From AC-43 sp963728855 (GTDB taxonomy: Bacteria > Actinomycetota > Actinomycetes > Mycobacteriales > Micromonosporaceae), in the NCBI GenBank assembly GCA_963728855.1, contig CAVSLN010000007.1:434001-498000 (forward strand): DNA of 64,000 nucleotides, given 5' to 3'. The first letter of the stretch is position 1, and every line of letters begins with the position of its first letter. A program made the position numbers and the translations under genes. This document shows, one piece after another, positions 1 to 8,728 of this stretch. The notes below the pieces were generated by a model. The model was not told the origin of the DNA, ran no database searches, and was given only the letters and a program-made list of their open reading frames with translations.

Positions 1-195
1 AACGGCTTCGGCCAGCGAACCTACGGGGGACCGTGCCCACCCCGGGGCGCCACCCACCGGTACGTCTTCACGGTCTTCGCCCTGTCCCACCGGCTCGACC
101 TGGCACTCGGCGCGTCCGCCGACGACCTGCGCCGGGCGGTGGCGGGCGCGGTCCTCGCCGCGGGTCGCCTCGCCGCCCGCTACGCTCGCGCGTGA
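1..195 (+). CDS. YbhB/YbcL (PEBP) family protein, C-terminal part only
   Basis: Reading frame 1 is open from the first base to TGA at 193-195 (64 residues). It contains the YGGPCPPRGATHRYVF block that marks the ligand pocket of bacterial phosphatidylethanolamine-binding/Raf-kinase-inhibitor-like proteins, followed by the usual FALSHRLDL strand and an Ala-rich helix ending in ARYARA. The N-terminal two thirds lie outside the window. The family binds small phosphorylated or anionic ligands in the cytoplasm; the physiological role is usually unknown. The stop codon is followed within about 25 bp by the broken transposase on the other strand, so the insertion spared this gene's coding end. Confidence 0.85.
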   Translation, partial: NGFGQRTYGGPCPPRGATHRYVFTVFALSHRLDLALGASADDLRRAVAGAVLAAGRLAARYARA

Positions 196-220
196 GCCGC
201 GCCGCGAGACAGGAACGACC

Positions 221-646
221 GGGCTTCTGCGGGGACAGCCCCCAGGAGCGCAGATACTTAGCGATGGTGACCAGCGACAGGCCGATCCCGAACCAGCGGC
301 GCGCCAGATCCCGTACCTGCGGGCGGGTCCAGACCAGGCCGGGCAGGGCCACCTGGTCGGGATGCTTGCCGATGACCGCTCGGCGCAGCCGGGCCTCCTG
401 TCGTGGGTCGAGGGCCTTCTGCTCGCCCGGGCGCCGGCCCCGCTTGCCGGCTCTCAACGCCTGGTTTCCCTTGCGGGCAACGGCGTTGACCCACCGCGAC
501 ACCGCCTGCGGCGATACACCGAGCACCGTGGACACTGCCGCCTGGGTGAATCCCGCCTTGACCGCCGCGACCGCGCGGCGGCGCAGATCTTCTTGCGCCG
601 CAGGGGAAAGCCGCCGCGCGTGCCGCACCCCACACCCATATACCAC
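221..646 (-). pseudogene. IS630-family transposase, N-terminal fragment
   Basis: Read on the minus strand, the first about 142 residues match the N-terminal helix-turn-helix pair of IS630-type transposases: an Ala/Arg-rich HTH (FTQAAVSTVLGVSPQAVSRW), a basic linker (GKRGRRPGE), then the second winged helix ending in YLRSWGLSPQKP. In intact IS630 proteins this motif is followed by about 200 residues carrying the DDE catalytic core. Here the reading frame runs after QKP into Arg/Pro-rich sequence that is the antisense of the neighbouring PEBP gene. No DDE residues are present and no partner inverted repeat is visible, so this is a dead remnant. Confidence 0.8.
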
Positions 647-875
647 TAACTATCACAAACCATTTGAGTTACGGGTCAATACGAGCTGTGTTTCAACTTC
701 CTGGCCATACCGGCCTTCGCCTGAGACCACCGTCATCCAACCACCGAAAGATCGTGCGCCGCGAGCGCAGGAGGGAGAAGCCGGTGTAGATCGCGATCGA
801 GGCCACAACGGAGCGGCCGACGAGGTCATGCATCGCGGCGAGGGCCCGCCAGTTGGCAGGCGCCGGAAACCTCAG

Positions 876-1085
876 TCATTTCGATGTAACGAGGAACGTG
901 TCGGCCACCGCGACGTCGGGTGGCTGCCGGAAGTAAATGGTGATCCTGCCGGGCGGCGTCGTGTCGCGGACGCGGAACGTCATCGTGAAGCCGCTGCAGG
1001 CGTCCGTGGTCAGGGTACCGCCGCGGCCGATTCTGTGAACCGGTCGGGGCAGCATGGCATCAGCCGAGCGGGTTGTCGGCGTCAC
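876..1085 (-). CDS. Small hypothetical ORF, possible gene remnant
   Basis: An ORF of up to 69 residues overlaps the end of the enoyl-CoA hydratase gene by 26 bp. Its second half (FTMTFRVRDTTPPGRITIYF, then RQPPDVAVADTFLVTSK) has a protein-like alternation of hydrophobic strands rather than the Arg/Pro monotony of antisense ORFs in this DNA. It resembles the C-terminal strand pair of a beta-sandwich domain. I do not recognise the family. No convincing ribosome binding site precedes the ATG at 1085 or the one at 1055. It could be the tail of a larger gene truncated during the rearrangements in this region. Confidence 0.3.
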   Translation of the reverse strand: MTPTTRSADAMLPRPVHRIGRGGTLTTDACSGFTMTFRVRDTTPPGRITIYFRQPPDVAVADTFLVTSK

Positions 1086-1731
1086 GGAGCGTGTTTAGCA
1101 CCGGCGCGTACATGCGGGCCTTGATCACGCCAAGGGTGGGGCCGGCCTTGCTCGTCTGGGCCTCGGCGAGCGCGATCGTAGTGGGGCGTACCGCGTCCTC
1201 GTCCACGGCGCGGTCGACGATGCCGTCCGCCACGGCGTCGGAGCCGTCATAGCGGCGGGCGGTGGTCATCGCCTCGTGCGCGGTACGCGGGGCCAGCCGG
1301 GCCTGGATCAGCGCGGACATGCCCCGGGTGAACGGAATGTTGATGTCTGCCTCGGGCAGGCACCAGTAGCCGCGGTCGGCGCGCATCACCCGGAAGTCGT
1401 GCGCGAGCGACAGCATCGCACCCGCCGCGAAAGTGTGCCCCTGCAGCGCCGCCACCGTGATCACCGGCAGGGCGAGGACACGGGCGAACAGTTCGTGGAC
1501 GCTGACCACGTACTGCTGGTACTCATCCGGGTTGGCGCCCAGCCATTCCAGGTCCAGCCCGTTGGAGAAGAACTTGCCGGTCGCGGCGGTAACCAGGGCG
1601 CACGATGTGGCGGCCTTCTCCACCTCGTCCAGCGCCGCCTGCACGGCGGCGATCCAGTCCGGGTGGAACCGGTTCTCCCCGTCCCCGAGGTCGAGGACGA
1701 ACACGTCGTTGTGGCGGTCGAGAGTTGGCAC
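1060..1731 (-). CDS. Enoyl-CoA hydratase/isomerase family protein
   Basis: This 223-residue protein has the crotonase fold. It carries an N-terminal DLGDGENRFHPDWI block like the peroxisomal delta3-delta2 enoyl-CoA isomerases, the first oxyanion-hole strand (TAATGKFFSNGLDLEW) and the second oxyanion-hole segment (ALQGHTFAAGAMLSLAHDFRVM). The family acts on acyl-CoA thioesters, typically shifting or hydrating a double bond in fatty-acid degradation. The GTG at 1731 was chosen because similarity begins right after it; the open frame upstream (to 1998) is the antisense/decayed PIN region. It stands alone, with no other beta-oxidation gene beside it. The exact reaction cannot be told from sequence. 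Confidence 0.75.
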   Translation of the reverse strand: MPTLDRHNDVFVLDLGDGENRFHPDWIAAVQAALDEVEKAATSCALVTAATGKFFSNGLDLEWLGANPDEYQQYVVSVHELFARVLALPVITVAALQGHTFAAGAMLSLAHDFRVMRADRGYWCLPEADINIPFTRGMSALIQARLAPRTAHEAMTTARRYDGSDAVADGIVDRAVDEDAVRPTTIALAEAQTSKAGPTLGVIKARMYAPVLNTLRDADNPLG

Positions 1732-1778
1732 GGTGGGCTCCTCGAGTGAGGTGGCGGTGGGTAGCGGGTCAGGACCGG

Positions 1779-2230
1779 TCACGTAGCACGTGGACCAGCA
1801 GGTCGTGGATCTCGCGGCGGCGGCTTCCAGCGGGACGCGCTGCTCTTCTCGGCCGGGCACGTGATCACGGTGATGAACCCGGCCACCCCGGCGGAGCGAT
1901 CGGCCGGTAGCCCGAGCCGGGCGAACAGCCGGCGAGTGCGTTCCACCGGCGGGCGAACCACCGCGGCGGCGGAGCGGACCAATGCGATAGTCCGCCATCG
2001 CTCGGGCCGGTCGGAAACGATCGCCCCGTACCGGTGCGCCTCCAACAGGTAACCCCGCTCAAGTGGGCCCGGTCGGTGCGGGCCCGCGCGGCCTCGACCA
2101 GGCAGGGGAGCGGTACCCCGAAGGTGGCCTTTTCGCCGGCGACCTCGGCGATGACCTCGCCGACGTGGATGGAACCGGCGGCGTGGCCCAAGACGGCGGT
2201 CGTGTCGAGGATGGCTCGTACCTCGGTCAC
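1779..2230 (-). pseudogene. Decayed PIN-domain (VapC-like) toxin gene
   Basis: The gene starts with GTG at 2230, overlapping the upstream small gene by GTGA. The first about 60 residues read as a PIN domain: RAILDTTAVLGHAA carries the first catalytic Asp, and PLPCLVEAARA carries the conserved Glu. Near 2040-2055 the PIN-like reading leaves this frame and continues in another as LLEAHRYGAIVSDRPERW, which resembles the third acidic motif. The roughly 40 residues normally found between these parts are missing. The remainder down to 1779 is less recognisable. A deletion plus frameshift is the simplest reading, so an active ribonuclease toxin is unlikely. Confidence 0.5.
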
Positions 2231-2406
2231 AGGGATGCGGCGTCGATGAAGTCGCGCAGCTCTCGCCACCGTTCATGGGTCATCCGGGCGTCGGCCTCGC
2301 GAAGCTCGGCGCGGGCACGGGCTACGCCGTCCTCGGTGACGTGGATGCCGTGCTTGGCGAGCAATGCGCGGGTCTGCTTGCCGGGGGTGGTGTGCCGCTG
2401 CTCCAT
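2227..2406 (-). CDS. Small antitoxin-like protein upstream of PIN remnant
   Basis: This protein has 59 residues starting at the ATG at 2406 (MEQRHTTPGKQTRALL). It is highly charged and mostly helical, and ends FIDAASL. The last bases form a GTGA overlap with the PIN gene, the classical antitoxin-toxin order. I do not see a ribbon-helix-helix or AbrB motif clearly enough to name a subfamily. The open frame extends 25 codons upstream of this ATG, but those codons are not protein-like. With its toxin partner broken, the gene may now be functionless or may act only as a free antitoxin. Confidence 0.55.
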   Translation of the reverse strand: MEQRHTTPGKQTRALLAKHGIHVTEDGVARARAELREADARMTHERWRELRDFIDAASL

Positions 2407-3058
2407 GAGATCGAGAGTACCGAGTCGGGAGCACGCCGAGAACCGAGCTGAAAGCTGAACACGCCGTGCTCCGTGACACATCGGTCAGGGCCGCGGATCG
2501 TGGCTACGACTAGCTACTGGATCTGTATCTGGCGGTGCTCCTCGTCTCTAGGTCTCCCGGTACGACGGGCGACCGGCGAAGAATCATCCGGTGCCGAAGC
2601 GGACGAGGAGTCCGCGCCCCCCGCCGGCAGTGGTGATCGGTCTGGCAGCGGGAGGTGCTGCGATCGCCGAGCGTCACGGGTACCTGGATCTGCGTCCGAT
2701 CCCTGAGCAGGCACCCGAGGTCATTACCGTGACAGCCGCATCTGACCTCTGGCCGCCGTGCATTGCGCCGTGCCCGCCCGTCCAGCACGCCGATACCGGA
2801 GTTCGGCTACCAATAACGCCGGGCCGGCTGCGAAGATCACCAGGACCGCGCTGCGTGGAACAACCGCACCGGCGGCCGACCGCGGTCCGGCTCGGCGCTG
2901 GACGGGTGGGTCAGACGGCGGCGGGTGCGGGCCCCGTCGGCGCGCCAGACGGTGCCACGACGTTGGCGGGCGAGCAGGCGTTTGCCACCGCCCGGTGAGC
3001 CCACCCGTCCGGTGTGTGACTGTTCGCGTCGGGCCGTACCAGGGCCTGATAGGTTTGA
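2407..3058. other. About 650 bp with no gene recognised
   Basis: Several short ORFs cross this stretch on both strands, the longest at 2591-2998 on the plus strand. None has a recognisable motif, a good ribosome binding site or a domain-like amino-acid pattern. The segment must hold the promoters of the small antitoxin gene (leftward) and of the large LuxR-family regulator (rightward). I could not pick out a convincing -35/-10 pair or a long palindrome. Confidence 0.5.
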
Positions 3059-5698
3059 GTGGATCTTCGAGAGGGGTGGGCCGGGAGGATGCGCGCGGAT
3101 ACCGGTGCCGTGCTGCTGGAACGGGAGTCGTCGCTGGCGTGCCTGGGCGAGTACGCCGTGCAGGCCCGGCGCGGCGAGGGGCGGTTGGTGCTGGTCGCCG
3201 GTGAGGCCGGCGTCGGGAAGTCGGCGCTGGTCGAGCAGCTGCGGCTGGACCTGCCGGATGCCCGCTGGTGGTGGGGCGCGTGCGACGGCCTGTTCACGCC
3301 ACGGCCGCTCGGGCCGCTGTTTGACCTGGCCGACCAGCTCGGCGGCGACCTGGCGGACCTGTGCCGCGCCGGCGCCGGTCGCGAGGAGCTGTTCCGCGCC
3401 CTGCTGCGCCAGGTCAGCGCACCCGGTGTGCTGGACGTGCTGGTTATCGAGGATGTCCACTGGGCCGACGACGCCACCCTCGACCTGTTGCGGTACCTGG
3501 GCCGGCGCCTGCGCGACGCCGCTGTGCTGCTCATCGCCACGTACCGGGACGACGCCTTGGTGGCCGATGACCCGCTGCGGGTCGCGCTCGGCGATCTCGC
3601 CTCGCAGCGGTACACCCGGCGCATCGGGTTGGCGCCGCTGTCGCCGCGGGCGGTCGGAGTGCTGGCCGCCGACAGCGGGGTCGCGGCTTCGGAGCTGTAC
3701 CGGCTGACCGGGGGGAACCCGTTCTACCTGACCGAGGTGCTGCGGGCCGGAACGGGGGAAGTACCGGCGTCGGCGCGCGACGCGGTGCTGGCAAGGGCCG
3801 CGCGCCTGCGCAGTGGCTCGCGCGCGGCGCTGGACGTCGCGGCGCTGACCGGTGCCCGGGTCGAGGTGCGGTTACTGGAGTCGGTGACCGGCTGCCCTCT
3901 GTCGGCCGTCGATGAACTGGTGGCCAGCGGCCTGCTGAGCGGGGACGACGGCGGGTTGCGGTTCCGTCACGAGATCGCGCGGCTGGCGGTGGCGCACGCG
4001 GTCCCCGCGCACCGCGGCCGGACCATCCACCGGCTGGTGCTGGCGGCGCTGCGCTCCTTGCAGTGCGAGGACCACGCCCGGCTGGCCTTCCACGCGGAGG
4101 CGGCCGGTGACGGTGCGGCCGTTCTGCGGTACGCTCCCGCCGCCGCGCGCCAGGCCGCGCGGCTTTCATCGCACCGGGAGGCCGCCGCGCAGTTCGAGCG
4201 GGCGCTGCGGTTCGCCGACGCCTCGGACCCGGCGACACTGGCGGAGCTGTCCCAGGGTTTCGCCGACGAGGTGTCAATGCTGGACCGGTGGCAGGAGGCC
4301 GAGGTCGCCGGGGAGCGCGCGCTGGCGCTGTGGCGCGAGGCGGGCAGCCGGCTGCGGGAGGGCGACGCGCTGCGGCGGCTGTCGCGTATCAGGTGGAGCG
4401 TGTGCCGCGGCCGCGAGGCGGTCGCCGCCGCGGAGGCCGCCGTGTCCGCGCTCGAGCCGCTCGGGCCGAGCGTCGAGTTGGCCTGGGCGTACGCCACGTT
4501 CGCCAACCAGCGGATGCTGTACTCCGACCACGACGCCGCGATCGACCTGGCGCGTCGGGCGCAGGAACTGGCCGCGCGGTTCGGCGCCACGGACGTGCTC
4601 AGCGACGCACTCAACACCCAAGCTGCCAGCGCGGCGGCCAAGGGCCTGGACTGGGCCGGACAGATGCGCCGCGCCCTGGACCTCGCGCTGACCGGAGGCC
4701 ACCACGACCAGGCGGCCCGGGCGTACACGAACCTCTGCGGTATCCACGTCGACAAGCGGGAGTTCGCCGAGGCCGAACGGTACCTGGCGGAGGGCGTCGC
4801 ATACTGCGACGAGCACGACCTCACCACGTACGTGACGTGCCTACGGGGCGAGCAGTCCAACATGTTGGAGCGCACCGGGCGCTGGGACGAGGCCACCGCG
4901 CTGAGCACGGAACTGCTGATCAAGGCCGGCCCGTCCCCGGCCAACCGGCTGTGCGCGCTGATCCGGCTCGGCGCGATGCGGGCTCGCCGGGGCGAGCCGG
5001 ATGTCTGGGCGTACCTGGACGAGGCGGCCGCGACAGCCGACGAGACCGGCGAGCCACAGCAGCAGGTACCGGTCCGGCTGGCCCGCGCCGAGGCGTACTG
5101 GCTGGCGGGCCGGCCGGGCGAGGCTCTGCGCGAGGCCGAGTTGGCCGACGACTCGTGCGCCAACTCCGACGCCTGGTGTCGTGGCGCGGTGGCCGTCTGG
5201 CTGGGGCGCACCGGCTCCACCCGTCCGGCCCGGGGGGAGCTGGCGGAGCCGTACCGGCTGCTGCTCGATGGCAAACCCGTCCGCGCCGCTCAGGTCTGGA
5301 CCCAGCTGGGCTGTCCATACGAGGCGGCGATGGCCCTGGCCAGCGCGTCGGACCAGCCGGCCGTACGCGAAGCCCTGAGCATCCTCACCGACCTGGGCGC
5401 CTCCCCGGCGGGCCGGATCGCCCGGCAGCGCCTACGCGCGCTCGGAGCGCGATCGATCCCGACCGGACCGCGCACGGCCACGCGGGCGCACCCATTCCGG
5501 CTGACCCGCCGCGAGCGCGAGGTCCTCGACCTGGTCTGCGCCGCGCACACCAACGCCGAGATCGCCGCGAAGCTGTTCATATCCGCGAAGACCGTCGACC
5601 ACCACGTATCGGCAATCCTCGCGAAGTTAGGTGTACCGACCCGCGCCGCAGCCGCGAGCCGGGCTGCCATGCTTGACGCCGCTGGCGCGGAAAGATAG
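3059..5698 (+). CDS. LuxR-family (LAL-type) ATP-binding transcriptional regulator
   Basis: This 879-residue protein has the LAL layout. An N-terminal STAND-type ATPase carries a Walker A motif (GEAGVGKS, residues 48-55) and a Walker B (VLVIEDVHWAD, about 127-137). A long TPR-like helical middle full of Ala/Leu/Arg repeats follows, and the C-terminus is a LuxR/GerE helix-turn-helix (LTRREREVLDLVCAAHTNAEIA onward, about residues 815-870). Such regulators often switch on secondary-metabolite clusters in actinomycetes. The nearest candidate target is the cluster beginning at 7370, but two short genes and an intergenic region intervene. Start choice is open: GTG 3059, ATG 3089 (GGGAGG lies directly against it) or GTG 3110 all precede the ATPase. 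Confidence 0.9.
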   Translation: MDLREGWAGRMRADTGAVLLERESSLACLGEYAVQARRGEGRLVLVAGEAGVGKSALVEQLRLDLPDARWWWGACDGLFTPRPLGPLFDLADQLGGDLADLCRAGAGREELFRALLRQVSAPGVLDVLVIEDVHWADDATLDLLRYLGRRLRDAAVLLIATYRDDALVADDPLRVALGDLASQRYTRRIGLAPLSPRAVGVLAADSGVAASELYRLTGGNPFYLTEVLRAGTGEVPASARDAVLARAARLRSGSRAALDVAALTGARVEVRLLESVTGCPLSAVDELVASGLLSGDDGGLRFRHEIARLAVAHAVPAHRGRTIHRLVLAALRSLQCEDHARLAFHAEAAGDGAAVLRYAPAAARQAARLSSHREAAAQFERALRFADASDPATLAELSQGFADEVSMLDRWQEAEVAGERALALWREAGSRLREGDALRRLSRIRWSVCRGREAVAAAEAAVSALEPLGPSVELAWAYATFANQRMLYSDHDAAIDLARRAQELAARFGATDVLSDALNTQAASAAAKGLDWAGQMRRALDLALTGGHHDQAARAYTNLCGIHVDKREFAEAERYLAEGVAYCDEHDLTTYVTCLRGEQSNMLERTGRWDEATALSTELLIKAGPSPANRLCALIRLGAMRARRGEPDVWAYLDEAAATADETGEPQQQVPVRLARAEAYWLAGRPGEALREAELADDSCANSDAWCRGAVAVWLGRTGSTRPARGELAEPYRLLLDGKPVRAAQVWTQLGCPYEAAMALASASDQPAVREALSILTDLGASPAGRIARQRLRALGARSIPTGPRTATRAHPFRLTRREREVLDLVCAAHTNAEIAAKLFISAKTVDHHVSAILAKLGVPTRAAAASRAAMLDAAGAER

Positions 5699-5794
5699 GC
5701 ATCGCCCGGCACAATATGGGGAAGGGCACCCGATCCGGGCCGGCCCGCTGCAGCCCTACCTTCGATGCACCACCTGCGACGAAGGAGACCCGGC

Positions 5795-6046
5795 ATGCCC
5801 CTCTACATGGACGTACACACCATCACCGACGGCGTCACCATGGACGACGTGGCCCAGGCACACAAGGCCGACCTGCAGACCCAGGCCGGACACGACGTCA
5901 GCTACCTGCGGTACTGGGTGGACGAGAAGCAGGGCAAGATCTTCTGCCTGGTCGAGGCGCCCTCAGCGGAGGAGGCGTCGGCGGTGCACCGCGAGGCACA
6001 CGGACTGGTCGCTGAAGAGATCTTCCAGGTGCAGGAGGGCAGCTGA
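5795..6046 (+). CDS. DUF4242 (SCO4226-like, nickel-binding) small protein
   Basis: The protein has 83 residues beginning MPLYMDVHTI, with the pattern of the DUF4242 ferredoxin-like fold: a first strand ending in H, a central helix (VAQAHKADLQTQA), the strand YLRYWVDEKQGKIFCLVEAP and the final helix AVHREAHG. The Streptomyces homologue SCO4226 was reported as a nickel-binding protein. The ATG at 5795 is preceded by GAAGGAG at good spacing, which rejects the upstream in-frame ATG at 5765. It lies about 95 bp after the LAL regulator and could share its transcript. Confidence 0.85.
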   Translation: MPLYMDVHTITDGVTMDDVAQAHKADLQTQAGHDVSYLRYWVDEKQGKIFCLVEAPSAEEASAVHREAHGLVAEEIFQVQEGS

Positions 6047-6131
6047 CCCAACCCAGCGGAAGGACATGGCCCGCGTCCCTCCGCGTGAGGTCAAGTGAGC
6101 ATCCGACCTCGGCCACGCACGGTGCCAGCGC

Positions 6132-6608
6132 TCAGATCCGTACGGCGGCGGTGACAGCCGGCTCGTGCCGGACAGGGAAGTTGACGGAGTTGGCGATGTA
6201 ACACGCCCGGTGGGCTTCGGCATGCAGGCGGGTGGCCGCCTCGGTCATGTCCGGATCGGCCACCGTGACGCGTGGGCGCAGCACGACCTCCGTGAACTGC
6301 CCACCGTCGCCATGCTCGGTCATGGTGCCGACTGGGTGGTCGACATAGCCGGTGACGACGACGCCGGCGTCGGCACACAGGTGCAGGTACCACAGCATGT
6401 GGCACTGCGACAGCGAGGCGACCAGCAGCTGTTCCGGGTTCCACCGGTCCCGGGCACCGCGAAACGTCGGGTCGGAGCTGCCGGCGATGAGGCCGGGGCC
6501 GTCGGCGGCGACTTCGTGGTCGCGGCCGTAGTCCCGGTAGCCGCTGGTGCCGGTGCCCAGGTTGCCGGTCCAGGTCACCACGGTCTCGTATGTGTGCAAC
6601 CGTGCCAT
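6132..6608 (-). CDS. OsmC/Ohr family peroxiredoxin-like protein
   Basis: The protein has 158 residues. It has both redox-Cys regions of the OsmC family: the long helix with LLVASLSQCHMLWYLHLC and the second at AHRACYIANSVNFPV. These proteins form swapped dimers and reduce organic hydroperoxides in the cytoplasm, or in some members act as general thiol enzymes. The extra Cys in HLC and the YhfA-like N-terminus (YETVVTWTGNLGTGTSGYRDY) suggest the OsmC rather than the Ohr branch. It is transcribed away from the biosynthetic cluster. The ATG at 6608 leaves a clean start. Confidence 0.85.
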   Translation of the reverse strand: MARLHTYETVVTWTGNLGTGTSGYRDYGRDHEVAADGPGLIAGSSDPTFRGARDRWNPEQLLVASLSQCHMLWYLHLCADAGVVVTGYVDHPVGTMTEHGDGGQFTEVVLRPRVTVADPDMTEAATRLHAEAHRACYIANSVNFPVRHEPAVTAAVRI

Positions 6609-7369
6609 GGGTGGTCAGTCCTCCCGACATGGTGCGGGTCCCTCGACCCGATGTCTGCGCGCCGGTTCATCATCGTACGCACCCCGCACTGACCCCGGAG
6701 CGTCATGTTGTCCATTTGGCCGGCAAGTTCTGGCCGACTAGACCATTGATCGCTGTCGTGCAGCCTATTGGCACCCATCACCACGTGATGACCAACTCTC
6801 ACCCGGAAATGGAAACTTTGCATCTCGTCCGGGGGCCTGTCTGTCGCTTTCCAGATGGGTTGCCGGCTTTTGTCGGAAGCACGGGGTTGCCGGTCTTGCC
6901 GGAAGTCCGAGTACTTGATCTAACGATTGTCGCGGCGACAACATCGACTAACGCGGCCGTCACCTGGAAGAAGGCCGATCCCACGCACCCGACCTCGACG
7001 ATTTCGCATGAACCACTGGTAACGGTCGTGCTAGCTGGTTCAGGCACTGTCCGAGTTCGTGTCGCCTGATAGACACCGTTAACATGTTTGATATCTGTGG
7101 GGAGGCGATTATGGTGGGTGATCGGCGCAGGTGATTGCTTCAGTAAGCACGAGCACTGTCGTGGGCACGATGCGGAGCGCGAAGCCTGGGTACGCGGGGG
7201 GGTCTCCTTTGCGCACCCTGATCAGGCACTCTGCTTGCCCGCCGTGAGGCCGAGGGGTGTGGGGGACCAGGCAGAAGGCACGCGTAACGCTCCTGGGGGC
7301 GCTTTGAGCCATGCGCGCCTACCGGGCGGTACGGCCTCTTGTAATCATCATTGAAAGGTGATTCCGATC
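6609..7369. other. About 760 bp intergenic region before the biosynthetic cluster
   Basis: This stretch separates the leftward OsmC gene from the rightward cluster. It is visibly less GC-rich than its surroundings in places (for example 6700-7100) and holds only short ORFs without domain-like composition. It should contain the promoter for the first, largely coupled set of biosynthetic genes. I found no T-box, no CRISPR-like repeats and no convincing long palindrome. The last bases (GAAAGG at 7354-7358) form the ribosome binding site for GTG 7370. Confidence 0.5.
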
Positions 7370-8728
7370 GTGAGCGAGAAGGCACGTGTTCTCAACAGTG
7401 ATTGTTTCCGATGCCTCGGCGTAGGCGTAGGCCCGGCGAACTTGAGCCTCGCCTCCCTGTTATACGGGCATCCCGAGGTCACGAATCGGTTCGTCGAAAA
7501 ACGGCCCAATTTCGGATGGCATGACGGTCAACAGGTGGAGGGCGCCACACTACAGGTGTCGACCCTGAAGGACCTGGTGACCCTTTCCGATCCGACCAAC
7601 GCGTTCTCGTTCCTTTCGTACCTGCACGCCCATGGTCGGCTCTACCATTTCGTCAACGCGCAGTTCGACGCCGTGCCTCGCCAGGAGTTCCGCAACTATA
7701 TGGAGTGGGCGAGCCGCATGAACGACAATGTGGTCTTCGGCGAGGAGGTTCTGTCGATCGACTTCGACGGCGACTTCGTCGTGCGGACCACGAAGGACAC
7801 CCTGCGCGCCGAGAACGTCGTGCTGGGCGTGGGCACCGAGCCCTGGCTGCCGCTACACGCCCGCGACGCGGTCGGTGCCAGTCAGTTCCATGTCAGCGAC
7901 TTCGCCACGAGGGCCGTTGGGCTGGGTGGCAAGCGGGTGGCCGTCGTCGGCGGCGGCCAGTCCGGTGCCGAGGCGTTCCTCGACCTCATTTCGCGCGGCA
8001 ACGGACACGTGCCACGCCGGGTCTCGTGGATTTCGCGCCGACCGAACTTCTTACCCATTGATGACTCACCGTTTACAAATGACTACTACATGCCGTCGTT
8101 CTCCGACTACTTCTTCCGCTTGGACCGGCCGGTCCGGGAGGCGTTCAACCAGCGCCACATTCTGACCAGCGATGGAATTTCCGAGTCGACCCTGCGCGAG
8201 ATCTACCAGCGGGCATACGTGCACCGGTTCGTCAACGGCGCGGTCGACCTGTTCGCCCTCTACCCCAACCGCGAGGTCCTCCATGTGACCGGCGACGGCA
8301 GCGGCGGCTGGGACCTCGCGATCGGCCACAACGACCTGCGCGGCGTCGCCGAGCACATCGAGGTCGACGTGATCGTCTGGGCGACCGGCTTCCGTCCGGC
8401 GCGGATGGACTTCGTCGCGCCGATCGCGCACCGCCTGGAGCGCGAGGGTGATGAGTACCGGATCGACGAGAGCTTCGCGGCGGTCTGGGACGGTCCGCCG
8501 GATCGCAACATATTCATACAGAACGGCGCGCGGCAGCAGCGGGGCCTCGCGGACCCGAACCTGAGCCTGGTCGCCTGGCGGGCCCAGCGCATCGTCGACC
8601 GGCTGCGCGGCGTGAACACCGAGAACCAGACCGCGTCGTTCATTGAATGGTCGGCCAAGCTCAACGCCGAGGAGCCCGACGGCGTCGAGGAGGCCGACGG
8701 CGTCGAGGCCGAGAGGGTCGCCCGGTGA
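7370..8728 (+). CDS. L-lysine/L-ornithine N-hydroxylating flavin monooxygenase
   Basis: This 452-residue protein belongs to the SidA/IucD/PvdA N-hydroxylating monooxygenases. It has an FAD-binding GVGVGPANLSLASLL (about residues 17-31), a central NADPH-binding VAVVGGGQSGAEAF and the class signature DVIVWATGFRP near the C-terminus. The family hydroxylates the side-chain amine of Lys or Orn using NADPH and O2. Next to a DAO-type oxidase and a cupin-MetRS enzyme the expected product is N6-hydroxylysine, as in the Spb38 step of hydrazine biosynthesis (inferred from context; Orn cannot be excluded). GTG 7370 is preferred over GTG 7358 because GAAAGG sits about 11 bases upstream. Its stop overlaps the next start (GTGA). 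Confidence 0.9.
   Translation: MSEKARVLNSDCFRCLGVGVGPANLSLASLLYGHPEVTNRFVEKRPNFGWHDGQQVEGATLQVSTLKDLVTLSDPTNAFSFLSYLHAHGRLYHFVNAQFDAVPRQEFRNYMEWASRMNDNVVFGEEVLSIDFDGDFVVRTTKDTLRAENVVLGVGTEPWLPLHARDAVGASQFHVSDFATRAVGLGGKRVAVVGGGQSGAEAFLDLISRGNGHVPRRVSWISRRPNFLPIDDSPFTNDYYMPSFSDYFFRLDRPVREAFNQRHILTSDGISESTLREIYQRAYVHRFVNGAVDLFALYPNREVLHVTGDGSGGWDLAIGHNDLRGVAEHIEVDVIVWATGFRPARMDFVAPIAHRLEREGDEYRIDESFAAVWDGPPDRNIFIQNGARQQRGLADPNLSLVAWRAQRIVDRLRGVNTENQTASFIEWSAKLNAEEPDGVEEADGVEAERVAR

Noticed and set aside
33..1124. 363-residue plus-strand open frame at the left edge
   Set aside because: It crosses the PEBP end, the IS630 fragment and the hydratase in wrong frames; Arg-rich and motif-free.
2591..2998. 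135-residue plus-strand ORF
   Set aside because: No recognisable fold, no good ribosome binding site and mixed low-complexity composition.
6609..7369. T-box riboswitch upstream of the MetRS-like cluster
   Set aside because: The conserved T-box bulge sequence and a terminator/antiterminator pair were not found.
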